Below are positions 22,394 through 33,697 of a stretch of DNA of 35,166 nucleotides, in pieces. The notes beneath the pieces were generated by a model. That model had not been told where the DNA came from. It was given only the letters and a program-made list of their open reading frames with translations, and made no database searches. This stretch comes from DATCYZ01 sp036526195 (GTDB lineage Bacteria; Pseudomonadota; Gammaproteobacteria; Burkholderiales; SG8-39), in the NCBI GenBank assembly GCA_036526195.1, contig DATCYZ010000016.1, forward strand, positions 1 through 35,166. Reading direction: 5' to 3'. The position numbers and the translations under genes were made by a program. Position 1 is the first letter of the stretch. Every line of letters begins with the position of its first letter.

Positions 22394-22867
22394 TCAGTCT
22401 CGGTGGTAGGGATGCCCGCCGTGCAGGCTGGCGGCGCGGTACAACTGCTCGGCCAGCACCACCTGCGCGAGCGCATGCGGCAGGGTAAGCGAGGACAGGC
22501 GCACCAGCGCCGCGCAGTCCTTCTTCAGGGCGTCGTCGAGCCCGTCCGGCCCGCCCACCAGGAAGGCCAACGGCACGCCGCGATCGAGCCAGCCGCGCAG
22601 AGCCTTGGCGAACTGCGCGGTGTCGAGGTCGCGCCCGCGCTCATCGAGCCCGATGCGCAGCGCCCCCGTCGGCAGCGCCGCCTCGATGCGGCGGGCCTCC
22701 GCGGCGCGCATCTGCGCCGGGGTGCGGCCGCGCTCGCGCGGCTCGGGCCGCACCGCGACGCGGCGCGTGGCGTAGCCCCGCGGCATGCGCGCGCCGTACG
22801 CGCTGCAGGCGGCCTCGGCCCAGTCCGGCAGCTTCGCGCCCACCGCGACCACGTGCAGGCGGATCAA
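22394..22867 (-). CDS. rlmH: 23S rRNA (pseudouridine1915-N3)-methyltransferase RlmH
   Basis: A 157-residue SPOUT-class methyltransferase modifying helix 69 of 23S rRNA. It has the N-terminal MIRLHVVAVGAKLPDW, the knot region LAFLVGGPDGLDD and a C-terminal LPHALAQVVLAEQLYRA followed by HGGHPYHRD. The start is TTG at 22865-22867, three bases after the rsfS stop; this gives the family-normal N-terminus. Order rsfS-rlmH-maf-rng is conserved in betaproteobacteria. Confidence 0.95.
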   Translation of the reverse strand: MIRLHVVAVGAKLPDWAEAACSAYGARMPRGYATRRVAVRPEPRERGRTPAQMRAAEARRIEAALPTGALRIGLDERGRDLDTAQFAKALRGWLDRGVPLAFLVGGPDGLDDALKKDCAALVRLSSLTLPHALAQVVLAEQLYRAASLHGGHPYHRD

Positions 22868-22870
22868 GGC

Positions 22871-23344
22871 TCAGCGCTTCTTCGCCGCGCGCTTTGCCGG
22901 CGCGCGCTTCGCCGCCTTGCGTTTCGCCGGGGCGCGCTTCGTCGCCGCGCGCTTCGCCGGCGTCGCCTTCTTCGCGGCGGGTTTCTTCTTTGCCGCCGGC
23001 TTGCCGGTCTTCATGCGCACGGTCTTGCCGCTCCAGATCTCCTCGAGGTCGTAGAACCCGCGCACCGCCGGCACCATCAGGTGCACGACGATGTCGCCGA
23101 GGTCCACCAGCACCCATTCCGCGCTGCGTTCGCCTTCCAGGCCGTAGACGCGCCCGCCGAGCGCGCGGATGCGCTCTGCGACGCGGTCCGCGAGCGCTTT
23201 CACCTGGCGCGAGGAATCGCCGCTGGCGATGATCACCCGCTCGAACATGGTCGGCAGGTGGGCGGTGTCGAGCACGATGATGTCGCGCCCCTTGACGTCC
23301 TCGAGCGCGTCGACGACCGCGCGTTGCTTCTTGCGAAGTTCCAT
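22871..23344 (-). CDS. rsfS: Ribosomal silencing factor RsfS with basic C-terminal tail
   Basis: A 157-residue protein. Residues 1-111 are a standard RsfS (DUF143) domain with DALEDVKGRDIIVLD, IIASGDSSRQVKALAD and EWVLVDLGDIVVHLM, which binds ribosomal protein L14 and blocks subunit joining. Residues 112-157 form an added tail almost entirely of Lys, Ala, Pro and Arg, resembling histone H1-like repeats. The tail probably binds RNA or the ribosome by charge. The ATG (23342-23344) overlaps the nadD stop by one base. The tail is in frame, and the rlmH start follows immediately. Confidence 0.93.
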   Translation of the reverse strand: MELRKKQRAVVDALEDVKGRDIIVLDTAHLPTMFERVIIASGDSSRQVKALADRVAERIRALGGRVYGLEGERSAEWVLVDLGDIVVHLMVPAVRGFYDLEEIWSGKTVRMKTGKPAAKKKPAAKKATPAKRAATKRAPAKRKAAKRAPAKRAAKKR

Positions 23345-23952
23345 TATCGGTAGAGACCCTGTTGTTGAATGTAGTCGAGCACGGCGGGCGGCACCAGCGA
23401 GGCGATGTCCCCGCCCCCTGCCACGCGCCTGCGGATGTCGCTCGATGAGACATCGAGCGGCGCCATCGGGACGATGTCCACGCCTTCGGCCGGCGCGGCG
23501 AGCGGCGCGCCGGGCCGCGCGAAGACCGCGAGGCGCGCAAGGCGCGGCAGTTCGTCCGCGCGGTGCCAGCTCGCGAGCTTCGCGTACTGGTCGGCGCCGA
23601 TCAGCAGCACGAGTTCGTCGCGCGCGCCGAGGCCTTTCTGCAGTTGCTCGAGCGTGTCGACGGTGTAGCCGCTGTGCGCGGCATCGAGTTCGCGTTCGTC
23701 GATCTCGTTGCCGGGCGCGGCGCCGAGGGCGAGGCGCAGCATGGCGACCCGGTGCGCCGCAGGCGCGACCGGCGCGGCGCGATACGGCGGCTGGCCGGTG
23801 GGCAGCCACAGCACGCGCGCAAGGCCGAGCGCCGTCCGCGCATGCTGCGCGAGCGCGAGGTGCGCGTTGTGGACCGGATCGAACGTGCCGCCGAAGACGC
23901 CGATGCGCGTGCGTGCGTGCGCAGCGGCCGGTTCGCGCTTCGCTGCGCTCAG
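23344..23952 (-). CDS. nadD: Nicotinate-nucleotide adenylyltransferase NadD, probable CTG start
   Basis: About 202 residues. NadD adenylates nicotinate mononucleotide in NAD synthesis. The nucleotidyltransferase motif GVFGGTFDPVHNAHLA lies near the N-terminus and the C-terminal SSSDIRRRV matches the family ISSTxIR motif. No ATG, GTG or TTG lies in frame between the conserved core and well inside proA. The only sensible start is CTG at 23950-23952, whose CTGA overlaps the proA TGA exactly as ATGA pairs do; GAGGTG stands 5 bases upstream as a strong ribosome site. The protein length then fits the family. The end overlaps rsfS by one base. Confidence 0.9.
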   Translation of the reverse strand: MSAAKREPAAAHARTRIGVFGGTFDPVHNAHLALAQHARTALGLARVLWLPTGQPPYRAAPVAPAAHRVAMLRLALGAAPGNEIDERELDAAHSGYTVDTLEQLQKGLGARDELVLLIGADQYAKLASWHRADELPRLARLAVFARPGAPLAAPAEGVDIVPMAPLDVSSSDIRRRVAGGGDIASLVPPAVLDYIQQQGLYR

Positions 23953-25232
23953 GTGCGCACCTCGCCGTGCCCGGTGACGACGTACTTCTGCGTGGTCAGG
24001 CCTTCGAGGCCGACCGGGCCGCGTGCGTGCAGCTTGTCGTTCGAGATGCCGATCTCGGCGCCGAGCCCGTACTCGAAGCCGTCGGCGAAGCGCGTCGAAG
24101 CGTTCACCATCACGGACGCCGAGTCGACCTCGCGCAGGAAACGCGCGGCGCGCGCTTCGTCCGTCGTGACGATGGCGTCGGTGTGCCGCGAACCGTAACG
24201 CTCGATGTGGTCGATCGCCGCATCCAGTCCCGGCACCACGCGGATCGACACCACCGGCGCGAGCCACTCGGTGCGGAAGTCGTCCTCGGTCGCGGCGCGC
24301 GCGTCGGCGACCAGCGCGCGCGCCGCGGGGTCGGCGCGCATCTCCACGCCCTTGGACCGGTAGACCTCGGCAATGCGCGGCAGCACCTGCGGCGCGATCG
24401 CCTCGGCCACCAGCAGGGTTTCCATGGTGTTGCAGGTGCCGTAGCGCTGGGTCTTGGCGTTGTCGGCGATGCGCACCGCCATGTCGGCATCCGCCCGGTC
24501 GTCGATGTAGACGTGGCAGATGCCGTCGAGGTGCTTGAGCATCGGGATGCGCGAGTCCCGCGCGAGGCGGGCGATCAGGTCCTTGCCGCCGCGCGGCACG
24601 ATCAGGTCGACGAACTCCGTCAGCGTGATGAGCGCGCCGACCGCGGCGCGGTCGGTCACCCCGATCACCTGCACCGCGGTCTGCGGCAGGCCGGCGGCGG
24701 CCAGGCCCGATTGCACGCAGGCGGCGATCGCGAGGTTGGAATGGATCGACTCCGAGCCGCCGCGCAGGATGCAGGCGTTGCCCGACTTGAGGCACAGCCC
24801 GGCGGCGTCCGCGGTCACGTTCGGGTGCGATTCGTAGATGATGCCGATGACGCCGATCGGCACGCGCATGCGCGCCACCTCGATGCCGGTGGGCCGCTGC
24901 ACGCGCTCGCTCACCACGCCGACCGGGTCGGGCAGCCCGGCCACCTGCTCGAGGCCGGCGGCCATCTGCTCGATCGACGCGGGGGTGAGCGTCAGGCGGT
25001 CGATGAACGCGGCGTCGCGCCCCGCACTGCGCGCGCTTTCCAGGTCGGCCCGGTTCGCCTCGAGCAGCGTGGGGACCTGCGCGCGCAGGGCGGCGGCGAT
25101 CGCCGCGAGCGCCCGGTTCTTGGTGCCGGTCCCGGTGCGGGCGAGCACGCGCGCGGCCGCGCGCGCCTGCACGCCGAGCTCGCGCAGGTGCGCGTCGATG
25201 TCCACCGAGCGTGCGTCAAGCGTTTGATTCAT
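23949..25232 (-). CDS. proA: Gamma-glutamyl phosphate reductase
   Basis: A 427-residue aldehyde-dehydrogenase-fold enzyme reducing gamma-glutamyl phosphate to the semialdehyde in proline synthesis. Family stretches are PIGVIGIIYESHPNVTADAA, LKSGNACILRGGSE, VPRGGKDLI and the catalytic Cys267 in RYGTCNTMET. The ATG 25230-25232 overlaps the end of holA by 17 bases. The C-terminus contains the ribosome site of nadD. proB is not in the window. Confidence 0.96.
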   Translation of the reverse strand: MNQTLDARSVDIDAHLRELGVQARAAARVLARTGTGTKNRALAAIAAALRAQVPTLLEANRADLESARSAGRDAAFIDRLTLTPASIEQMAAGLEQVAGLPDPVGVVSERVQRPTGIEVARMRVPIGVIGIIYESHPNVTADAAGLCLKSGNACILRGGSESIHSNLAIAACVQSGLAAAGLPQTAVQVIGVTDRAAVGALITLTEFVDLIVPRGGKDLIARLARDSRIPMLKHLDGICHVYIDDRADADMAVRIADNAKTQRYGTCNTMETLLVAEAIAPQVLPRIAEVYRSKGVEMRADPAARALVADARAATEDDFRTEWLAPVVSIRVVPGLDAAIDHIERYGSRHTDAIVTTDEARAARFLREVDSASVMVNASTRFADGFEYGLGAEIGISNDKLHARGPVGLEGLTTQKYVVTGHGEVRT

Positions 25233-26223
25233 GGGCCAATTCTAAACCCAGCGCAAGCAGCGCGTCCCACGGGTCGGCGCGTCCGATGCCCTTGGCCAGG
25301 CGATCGATGCGCGCGCATTTCGCGATCGCCTTGTCCAGCGTGGCTTCGGAAAACCGGCGTCCGGCGCGCTCGAGCGCGGCCTGCAGGGGCTTGGCCCAGA
25401 TGCGATGGATGCGGAAGGTGATCTGCGTCGGACGGCCTGCCGCAAGCGCGGCCATGGCGAGCAGCGCGTTGGCGACCGTGCCGCCGACCAGCACCGGGGA
25501 TTCGCCTTCCGCGCGCAGCCCTTCGAGGATGCGGGCGTAGCGCGCGAGGTCGCCGCGCGCGAGCGCCTCGGCGGCGAGTTGCGGGTCGAAGCGCGCCACG
25601 CTCGCCACCGCCTCGTCGATCGCCTCGGCGTCGAGCTCGCCTTCGGACGCGAGCAGGCCGAGTTTCAGGATCTCCTGTTGCGCGGCGAGCAGGTTGCCCT
25701 CCACGCGGTCGGCGAGGAACTCGAGCAGCGCCGGCGTGGCGCGCTGGCGCTGGCGCGCAAGCCGCGCGGCGATCCACTGCGGCAGGGCCGCGCGCGGCAC
25801 CGGCGCCGCCTCGACCATGGCGCCGGCCTCGACGAAGCCGGTGAACCAGGGCGCCTTCCACCACGCCGGACCCTCGGGCCGCGGCATGGTGACCACCAGC
25901 ACCGTGTCCGGGTTCGGGTTGCCTGCATAGCGCGCGAGCGCCGCGGCGCCCTGTACCCCGGGCTTGCCGCTGGCGAGCCGCAGCTCGACGAGCTTGCGCC
26001 CGCCGAACAGCGACAGGCTGGCGGTGGCGTGCTCGAAGGATGACCAGTCGAAGCCGCGCTCGACGAACAGCACTTCGCGTTCCTCGAAACCGCGCTTGCG
26101 CGCCGCGGCGCGGATCGCGTCGGCGGCCTCGAGCACCAGGAGGGGTTCGTCGCCCTGCACCAGGTACGCCGGCGCCAGCGACTTTGCGAGGTGCGCTTCG
26201 AGCTGATCGGAGCGCAGTTGCAC
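25216..26223 (-). CDS. holA: DNA polymerase III delta subunit
   Basis: A 335-residue clamp-loader delta subunit, which opens the sliding clamp. It shows the N-terminal AYLVQGDEPLLVLEAADAIR, a degenerate AAA+ core, and a middle DRVEGNLLAAQQEILKLGLL that is characteristic of HolA. The start is GTG at 26221-26223, 12 bases after the lptE stop. It overlaps proA by 17 bases. It belongs to the conserved leuS-lptE-holA order. Confidence 0.94.
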   Translation of the reverse strand: MQLRSDQLEAHLAKSLAPAYLVQGDEPLLVLEAADAIRAAARKRGFEEREVLFVERGFDWSSFEHATASLSLFGGRKLVELRLASGKPGVQGAAALARYAGNPNPDTVLVVTMPRPEGPAWWKAPWFTGFVEAGAMVEAAPVPRAALPQWIAARLARQRQRATPALLEFLADRVEGNLLAAQQEILKLGLLASEGELDAEAIDEAVASVARFDPQLAAEALARGDLARYARILEGLRAEGESPVLVGGTVANALLAMAALAAGRPTQITFRIHRIWAKPLQAALERAGRRFSEATLDKAIAKCARIDRLAKGIGRADPWDALLALGLELAHESNA

Positions 26224-26235
26224 GCCCGGCGTCGC

Positions 26236-26729
26236 TCAGCCCGGCGCGCGCGCGGCTGCGACGCGCCGCATGATCTGCTGCACCATGTCGTTCTGCATGT
26301 CCTGCCACAGCAGTGCTTCTTCGTTCTCCTTCGCCAGCACCGCCGAATCGTTGAACGAGACCTCGCGCTGCAGCGTGACGGTGCCCGGCGCGACGAACTC
26401 GCGGCCCTTGCCGTCGTGCACCCGGTAGCCGACGATGTAGCGCAGCTGGAACTCGCGCACCCGGCCCGAACCGGTGAGCGACAGGATGTCCTTCTGGCGC
26501 AGTTCCTGGGTGAACTCGAGCACCGCCTGCGCATCGCGCGCGGTGTCCACGACCCGGGTGTTGGTGCCGGCCTGCAGGTTGCGCTTGAGGTCGAGCGCGA
26601 TGCCGCCGGTGGCCCCCGGGAGGAAGATCGTGTCGAAGGGCAGCTTGGCCGCGCCGCGCAGCTGGAAGCCGCAACCGGCGACCAGCGCCGCGAGCAGGAC
26701 GGCGAGCAGCACCCGGGCGGGGGCGCGCA

Positions 26730-26730
<1 letters not shown>
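26236..26730 (-). CDS. lptE: LPS-assembly lipoprotein LptE
   Basis: A 164-residue outer-membrane lipoprotein that plugs LptD and helps insert lipopolysaccharide. A lipoprotein signal ends in lipobox LVAGC with lipidated Cys20, directly followed by the family-typical GFQLRG. The ATG 26728-26730 shares one base with the leuS stop (TGATG). Length and the position between leuS and holA are standard. Confidence 0.94.
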
Positions 26731-29303
<2,573 letters not shown>

Positions 29304-29337
29304 CGGGACTCGGAACGAAGGTGGCGGGAAGCCGCGG

Positions 29338-29343
29338 ATTATA
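29338..29343 (-). promoter_or_regulatory. Putative -10 box for leuS operon
   Basis: TATAAT on the minus strand 35 bases before the leuS ATG, giving a leader of roughly 30 bases. The -35 region is not evident. It lies in the 100-base gap shared with the divergent helicase promoter. Confidence 0.5.
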
Positions 29344-29388
29344 GCGGTGGCGCCCCGCCCGACCGCCCGGGGCGGCGCCTGCGCGTCT

Positions 29389-29394
29389 TATAAT
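29389..29394 (+). promoter_or_regulatory. Putative -10 box for uvrD, near-leaderless
   Basis: A perfect TATAAT ends 9 bases before the TTG start at 29404. Transcription would begin about 29400-29402, leaving almost no room for a ribosome site. Confidence 0.5.
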
Positions 29395-29403
29395 GCCCGC
29401 GCC

Positions 29404-31674
29404 TTGTCGCTCCATCTGGAACACCTCAATCCCGAGCAGCTCGCCGCAGTCACGCTTCCCGACGAGCACGCGCTGATCCTTGCCGGCGCCGGCAGCGGCA
29501 AGACGCGCGTGCTCACCACGCGCATCGCCTGGCTGGTGAAGGAGGGGCGCACCACGCCCGGCGCGATCCTCGCGGTGACCTTCACCAACAAGGCGGCGCG
29601 CGAGATGGTGACCCGGGTCGCGGCGATGCTCCCGGTGAACCTGCGCGGCATGTGGATCGGCACCTTCCACGGCCTGTGCAACCGCATGCTGCGCGCTCAC
29701 CATCGCGAGGCCGGCCTGCCGGCGCAGTTCCAGATCCTCGATTCGCAGGACCAGCTGGCCGCGGTGAAGCGGTTGCTGAAGTCGATGAACGCGGACGAGG
29801 ACCGCTTCCCGCCGCGCGAGGTGCAGTACTACATCAACGGCCGCAAGGAAGAGGGCCTGCGCGCCGGCGAGGCCGCCGCGGCCGACGAGGTCAGCGGCCA
29901 GCATGCGGAATACTTCGCCGCCTACGACGAGCAGTGCCGGCGCGAGGGCGTGGTCGACTTCGCGGAGCTGCTGCTGCGCAGCTACGAACTGCTGGCCAGG
30001 AACGAGCTTCTGCGCGAGCACTATGCGCGGCGCTTTCGCTACATCCTCGTGGACGAGTTCCAGGACACCAACCGCCTGCAGTACCGCTGGCTGAAGCTGC
30101 TCGGCGGGGCGGCCGGCGCGATCCCGCAGCCCGGCGGCGCGACGCTCTTCGCGGTGGGCGACGACGACCAGTCGATCTACGCGTTTCGCGGCGCGCACGT
30201 CGGCAACATGGCCGACTTCGAGCGCGAGTTCCGGGTAAAGCACCTGATTCGGCTGGAACAGAACTACCGCTCGCAGGGCAACATCCTCGACGCGGCGAAC
30301 GCACTGATCGCCAACAACCAGAACCGGCTTGGCAAGAAACTCTGGACCGCGAGCGGTGCGGGCGACCCCTTGCGCGTCTACGAGGCCGACGCCGACACCG
30401 ACGAGGCGCGCTGGCTGGCCGAGGAAGTGAAGAGCCTCGCCCGCGAAGGTCAGCGCCTCGCCGAAACCGCGGTGCTGTACCGCTCGAACGCGCAATCGCG
30501 CGCGCTCGAACACGCGCTGTTCTCGGCCTCGATCCCCTACCGGGTCTACGGTGGGCTGCGCTTTTTCGAGCGTGCCGAGGTCAAGCATGCGCTCGCCTAC
30601 CTGCGCGTGGTGGCCTCAGGCAGCGACGACAATGCGTTCCTGCGGGTGGTGAACTTCCCGCCGCGCGGCATCGGCGCGCGCTCGGTGGAGGCGCTGCAGG
30701 ACGCGGCCGCCGCGCGCGGCGTGAGCCTGTGGGAGGCGATCGACGACCTGAGCGGCCGCGCCGGCCAGGCGCTCGCCGGGTTCCGGGCCATGATCGTTTC
30801 GATGCGCGAAGCGAGCGCCGGCCTGCCGCTCGCCGAGCAGGTCGAGCATGTCGTCACCCTGAGCGGCCTGATCGAGCACTACCAGCGCGAGCGCGACGGC
30901 GCGGACCGCGTCGACAACCTCGGTGAACTGGTGACGGCGGCCGCCACCTTCGAGCCGGACGACCACGCCGAGGCCGATGACACAGGCGTGGACGCGGGCG
31001 CCGCGCCGCCGATGGACCCGCTGACCGCGTTCCTGACGCACGCCGCGCTGGAGGCGGGCGAGCACCAGGCGGGCGAGGGGCAGGATGCGCTGCAGTTGAT
31101 GACGGTGCATTCGGCCAAGGGGCTGGAATTCGGCGTCGTCTTCCTCACCGGGCTCGAGGAAGGCCTGTTCCCGCACGAGCAGAGCGCGATGGAGAAGAAC
31201 GGGCTCGAGGAAGAGCGCCGCCTCGCCTATGTCGCGATCACGCGCGCGCGCAAGCGGCTCTACCTGTCGTTCGCCCAGACGCGCATGCTGCACGGGCAGA
31301 CGCGCTACAACCTGCCCTCGCGCTTCCTCGAGGAGATCCCCGAGGCGCTGCAGAAATGGCTCACGCCGCGCGGCGCCGGCCAGCGTGCCCGGCAGGCGAT
31401 GTTCGCCGCGCAGCAGGGCTGGAACAGCGGACGGCGCGGCGCGTCGGGCAGCGCCGGCGCGAACCCCGGCGCGCCCCGGCAGACGAATCCCTTCGCTGCG
31501 CCCGCCGAGCAGGGCGGCTTCAGCATCGGGCAAAGCGTCACCCACGCGAAGTTCGGCGCCGGCGTGATCGTCGATGCCGAGGGCCGCGGCAACGACGCGC
31601 GGGTGCAGGTGAACTTCGGCGGACAGGGCGTCAAGTGGCTCGCCGTGAGCGTGGCGAAGCTTCAGGCGGCGTGA
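29404..31674 (+). CDS. uvrD: UvrD/Rep-family DNA helicase (DNA helicase II)
   Basis: A 756-residue superfamily 1A 3'-5' helicase for nucleotide excision and mismatch repair. Walker A is AGAGSGKTR (Lys33), Walker B DEFQDTNRLQYRW, motif III GDDDQSIYAFRGA, and motif V VHSAKGLEFGVVFLTG. The C-terminal FSIGQSVTHAKFGAGVIVDAEG is the Tudor-like tail of UvrD/PcrA. The start is TTG 29404, giving MSLHLEHLNPEQLAAV, the conserved family N-terminus; the frame extends upstream, but that part is not conserved and runs through the promoter. No Shine-Dalgarno sequence is visible. Confidence 0.94.
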   Translation: MSLHLEHLNPEQLAAVTLPDEHALILAGAGSGKTRVLTTRIAWLVKEGRTTPGAILAVTFTNKAAREMVTRVAAMLPVNLRGMWIGTFHGLCNRMLRAHHREAGLPAQFQILDSQDQLAAVKRLLKSMNADEDRFPPREVQYYINGRKEEGLRAGEAAAADEVSGQHAEYFAAYDEQCRREGVVDFAELLLRSYELLARNELLREHYARRFRYILVDEFQDTNRLQYRWLKLLGGAAGAIPQPGGATLFAVGDDDQSIYAFRGAHVGNMADFEREFRVKHLIRLEQNYRSQGNILDAANALIANNQNRLGKKLWTASGAGDPLRVYEADADTDEARWLAEEVKSLAREGQRLAETAVLYRSNAQSRALEHALFSASIPYRVYGGLRFFERAEVKHALAYLRVVASGSDDNAFLRVVNFPPRGIGARSVEALQDAAAARGVSLWEAIDDLSGRAGQALAGFRAMIVSMREASAGLPLAEQVEHVVTLSGLIEHYQRERDGADRVDNLGELVTAAATFEPDDHAEADDTGVDAGAAPPMDPLTAFLTHAALEAGEHQAGEGQDALQLMTVHSAKGLEFGVVFLTGLEEGLFPHEQSAMEKNGLEEERRLAYVAITRARKRLYLSFAQTRMLHGQTRYNLPSRFLEEIPEALQKWLTPRGAGQRARQAMFAAQQGWNSGRRGASGSAGANPGAPRQTNPFAAPAEQGGFSIGQSVTHAKFGAGVIVDAEGRGNDARVQVNFGGQGVKWLAVSVAKLQAA

Positions 31675-31705
31675 CGCCGCGGCTGCGCGCGGGCGAGGCG
31701 CGCGC

Positions 31706-32092
31706 TCAGGCCGACAGCGCGATCACCAGGTAACGCGACAGCCGCCCCGCGGCCATGAGGGCAAGCACCGCGACGGCATTCAGTCGCAACCACCCGGCGC
31801 CGAGGCACAGCGCATCGCCCACCACCGGCAGCCACGCGAAGAACGTGAGTCCCGCGCCATGGCGTCGCAGCCAGTCGAGCGCGCGCGGGTCGATGCGCGC
31901 CTGCACGCGCGCCGGCAGCAATCGACCGAGCAGGTAGGTGGTGAGGCCGCCGGCGGTGTTGCCGAGCGTGGCCAGCGCGATCGCCGCCGCGGCATGCTCC
32001 GGATGCAGCTTCAGGTAGCCGAAGAGCAGCGCTTCCGAGGACAACGGCACCAGCGTCGAGGCGAGAAAACTCGCGACCACGAGGCCCAGCAA
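31706..32092 (-). CDS. YqaA-type membrane protein (VTT/DedA-related)
   Basis: A 128-residue hydrophobic protein of the short YqaA group in the SNARE-associated/DedA-like (VTT) superfamily. It has ASTLVPLSSEALLFGYL, the glycine-rich LATLGNTAGGLTTYLLGR and FFAWLPVVGDALCLGAGWLR. Three to four membrane segments are likely, and the protein may take part in lipid handling or membrane homeostasis. The predicted start is TTG 32090-32092; an in-frame CTG 14 codons upstream could add LDALLSPEGG, closer to some homologues, and a stop lies just before it. It converges on the helicase gene and is divergent from ilvA. Confidence 0.82.
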   Translation of the reverse strand: MLGLVVASFLASTLVPLSSEALLFGYLKLHPEHAAAAIALATLGNTAGGLTTYLLGRLLPARVQARIDPRALDWLRRHGAGLTFFAWLPVVGDALCLGAGWLRLNAVAVLALMAAGRLSRYLVIALSA

Positions 32093-32125
32093 ACCGCCTT
32101 CAGGCGAGAGGAGCGCGTCCAGGGT

Positions 32126-32134
32126 GTGCTAGGC
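32126..32134 (+). promoter_or_regulatory. Putative extended -10 box for ilvA
   Basis: TGCTAGGCT resembles an extended -10 element (TGnTAnnnT) ending 8 bases before the GTG start at 32143. If used, the ilvA message would be almost leaderless. The match to consensus is partial. Confidence 0.3.
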
Positions 32135-32142
32135 TTTTTCGC

Positions 32143-33681
32143 GTGAAACCAATCGATTACCTCGAACGCATCCTCAAGGCGCGCGTCTATGACGTGGCCC
32201 ATGAATCGCCGCTCGAGCCGGCGCAGGCCCTCTCGAAACGGCTCGGCAACACCTTGCTGCTCAAGCGCGAGGATCTGCAGCCCGTATTCTCGTTCAAGCT
32301 GCGGGGTGCCTACAACAAGATGGCCGGCCTCGCGCCGAAGGACCGCGCGCGCGGCGTGATCACGGCGAGCGCCGGCAACCACGCGCAAGGGGTGGCGCTC
32401 GCCGCGCAGACGCTCGGCTGCCGCGCGGTGATCGTGATGCCGGTGACCACGCCGCGTATCAAGGTCGATGCGGTGGCGGCGCGCGGCGCCGAGGTGGTGC
32501 TCGAGGGCGACACCTACGACGAGGCGAACGCGCACGCGCGCGGGCTTGCGCGGCGCCGGCGCCTCACCTTCGTGCATCCCTACGACGATCCGGCCGTGAT
32601 CGCGGGACAGGGCACCATCGGCATGGAGATCCTGCGCCGCCACACCGGGCCGATCGATGCCATCTTCGTGCCGATCGGCGGCGGCGGGCTCGCCGCCGGC
32701 ATCGCCGCCTACGTGAAGCGCCTGCGGCCGTCGGTGAAGGTGATCGGCGTCGAGCCGACCGACGCGGACGCGATGGCGCGCTCGCTCAAGGCGGGCCGGC
32801 GCGTGCGGCTTGCGCAGGTCGGCCTGTTCGCCGACGGCGTGGCGGTGAAGCAGGTGGGCCGCGAGACGTTCCGGCTTTGCCGCAGCCTGCTCGACGGCGT
32901 GGTGCTGGTCGACACCGACGAGATGTGCGCCGCGATCAAGGATGTATTCGAGGACACACGCGTGGTGCTGGAGCCGGCCGGCGCGCTGGCGATCGCCGGG
33001 GCCAAGCGCTGGGTGGAGAAGACCGGCGCGCGCGGCAAGACCCTGGTGGCGGTGGCGAGCGGCGCGAACACCAACTTCGACCGCCTGCGCTTCATCGCGG
33101 AGGCCGCCGAGCTGGGCGAGCACCGCGAGGCGATCCTCGCGGTGACCATCCCCGAGCGCCCCGGGAGCTTCCGCACGTTCTGCGCCGCGCTCGGCGCGCG
33201 CAACATCACGGAGTTCAATTACCGCATCGCCGATTCGAAGGCGGCCCACATCTTTGTCGGCATTGGCGTTGCCAACCGCGACGACACCGTGAAGATCGTG
33301 AAGACGCTCGAGCGCCACCGTCTGAAGACGCTCGACCTGTCGGACAACGAGATGGCCAAGGCGCACCTGCGCCACATGGTTGGCGGGCGCGCGCCCTGGT
33401 CGGCGGACGCGAAGGCGAGCCGCGTCGCGAACGAACTGCTCTATCGCTTCGAGTTCCCGGAACGGCCCGGCGCGCTGATGAAGTTCCTCGACAGCATGCG
33501 CGGCGGCTGGAACATCAGCCTGTTCCATTACCGCAACCACGGCGCCGATTACGGCCGTGTGCTGGTGGGCTTGCAGGTGCCGCGGGGCGACATGGCCGCG
33601 GTGCGCCGCTTCCTCGGCCGGCTCGGCTATCCGTTCGTCGACGAATCGCGCAACCCGGCGTATCGCCTCTTTCTCGCCTGA
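32143..33681 (+). CDS. ilvA: Threonine ammonia-lyase, biosynthetic
   Basis: A 512-residue PLP-dependent threonine deaminase making 2-oxobutanoate for isoleucine. The catalytic Lys52 lies in PVFSFKLRGAYNKM, the glycine-rich phosphate loop is PIGGGGLAAG, and SAGNHAQGVAL is conserved. Two C-terminal ACT-like regulatory domains follow (starting near LAVTIPERPGSFRTF and YRFEFPERPGALMKFL), the form that is feedback-inhibited by isoleucine. The start is GTG 32143. No ribosome site is seen. Confidence 0.96.
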   Translation: MKPIDYLERILKARVYDVAHESPLEPAQALSKRLGNTLLLKREDLQPVFSFKLRGAYNKMAGLAPKDRARGVITASAGNHAQGVALAAQTLGCRAVIVMPVTTPRIKVDAVAARGAEVVLEGDTYDEANAHARGLARRRRLTFVHPYDDPAVIAGQGTIGMEILRRHTGPIDAIFVPIGGGGLAAGIAAYVKRLRPSVKVIGVEPTDADAMARSLKAGRRVRLAQVGLFADGVAVKQVGRETFRLCRSLLDGVVLVDTDEMCAAIKDVFEDTRVVLEPAGALAIAGAKRWVEKTGARGKTLVAVASGANTNFDRLRFIAEAAELGEHREAILAVTIPERPGSFRTFCAALGARNITEFNYRIADSKAAHIFVGIGVANRDDTVKIVKTLERHRLKTLDLSDNEMAKAHLRHMVGGRAPWSADAKASRVANELLYRFEFPERPGALMKFLDSMRGGWNISLFHYRNHGADYGRVLVGLQVPRGDMAAVRRFLGRLGYPFVDESRNPAYRLFLA

Positions 33682-33697
33682 GCGTACGCAGCAGCGC

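Noticed and set aside
22871..23020. Frameshift or assembly error producing the basic RsfS tail
   Set aside because: The frame is continuous, ends 3 bases before the rlmH start in the expected tight arrangement, and codon use matches neighbouring genes.
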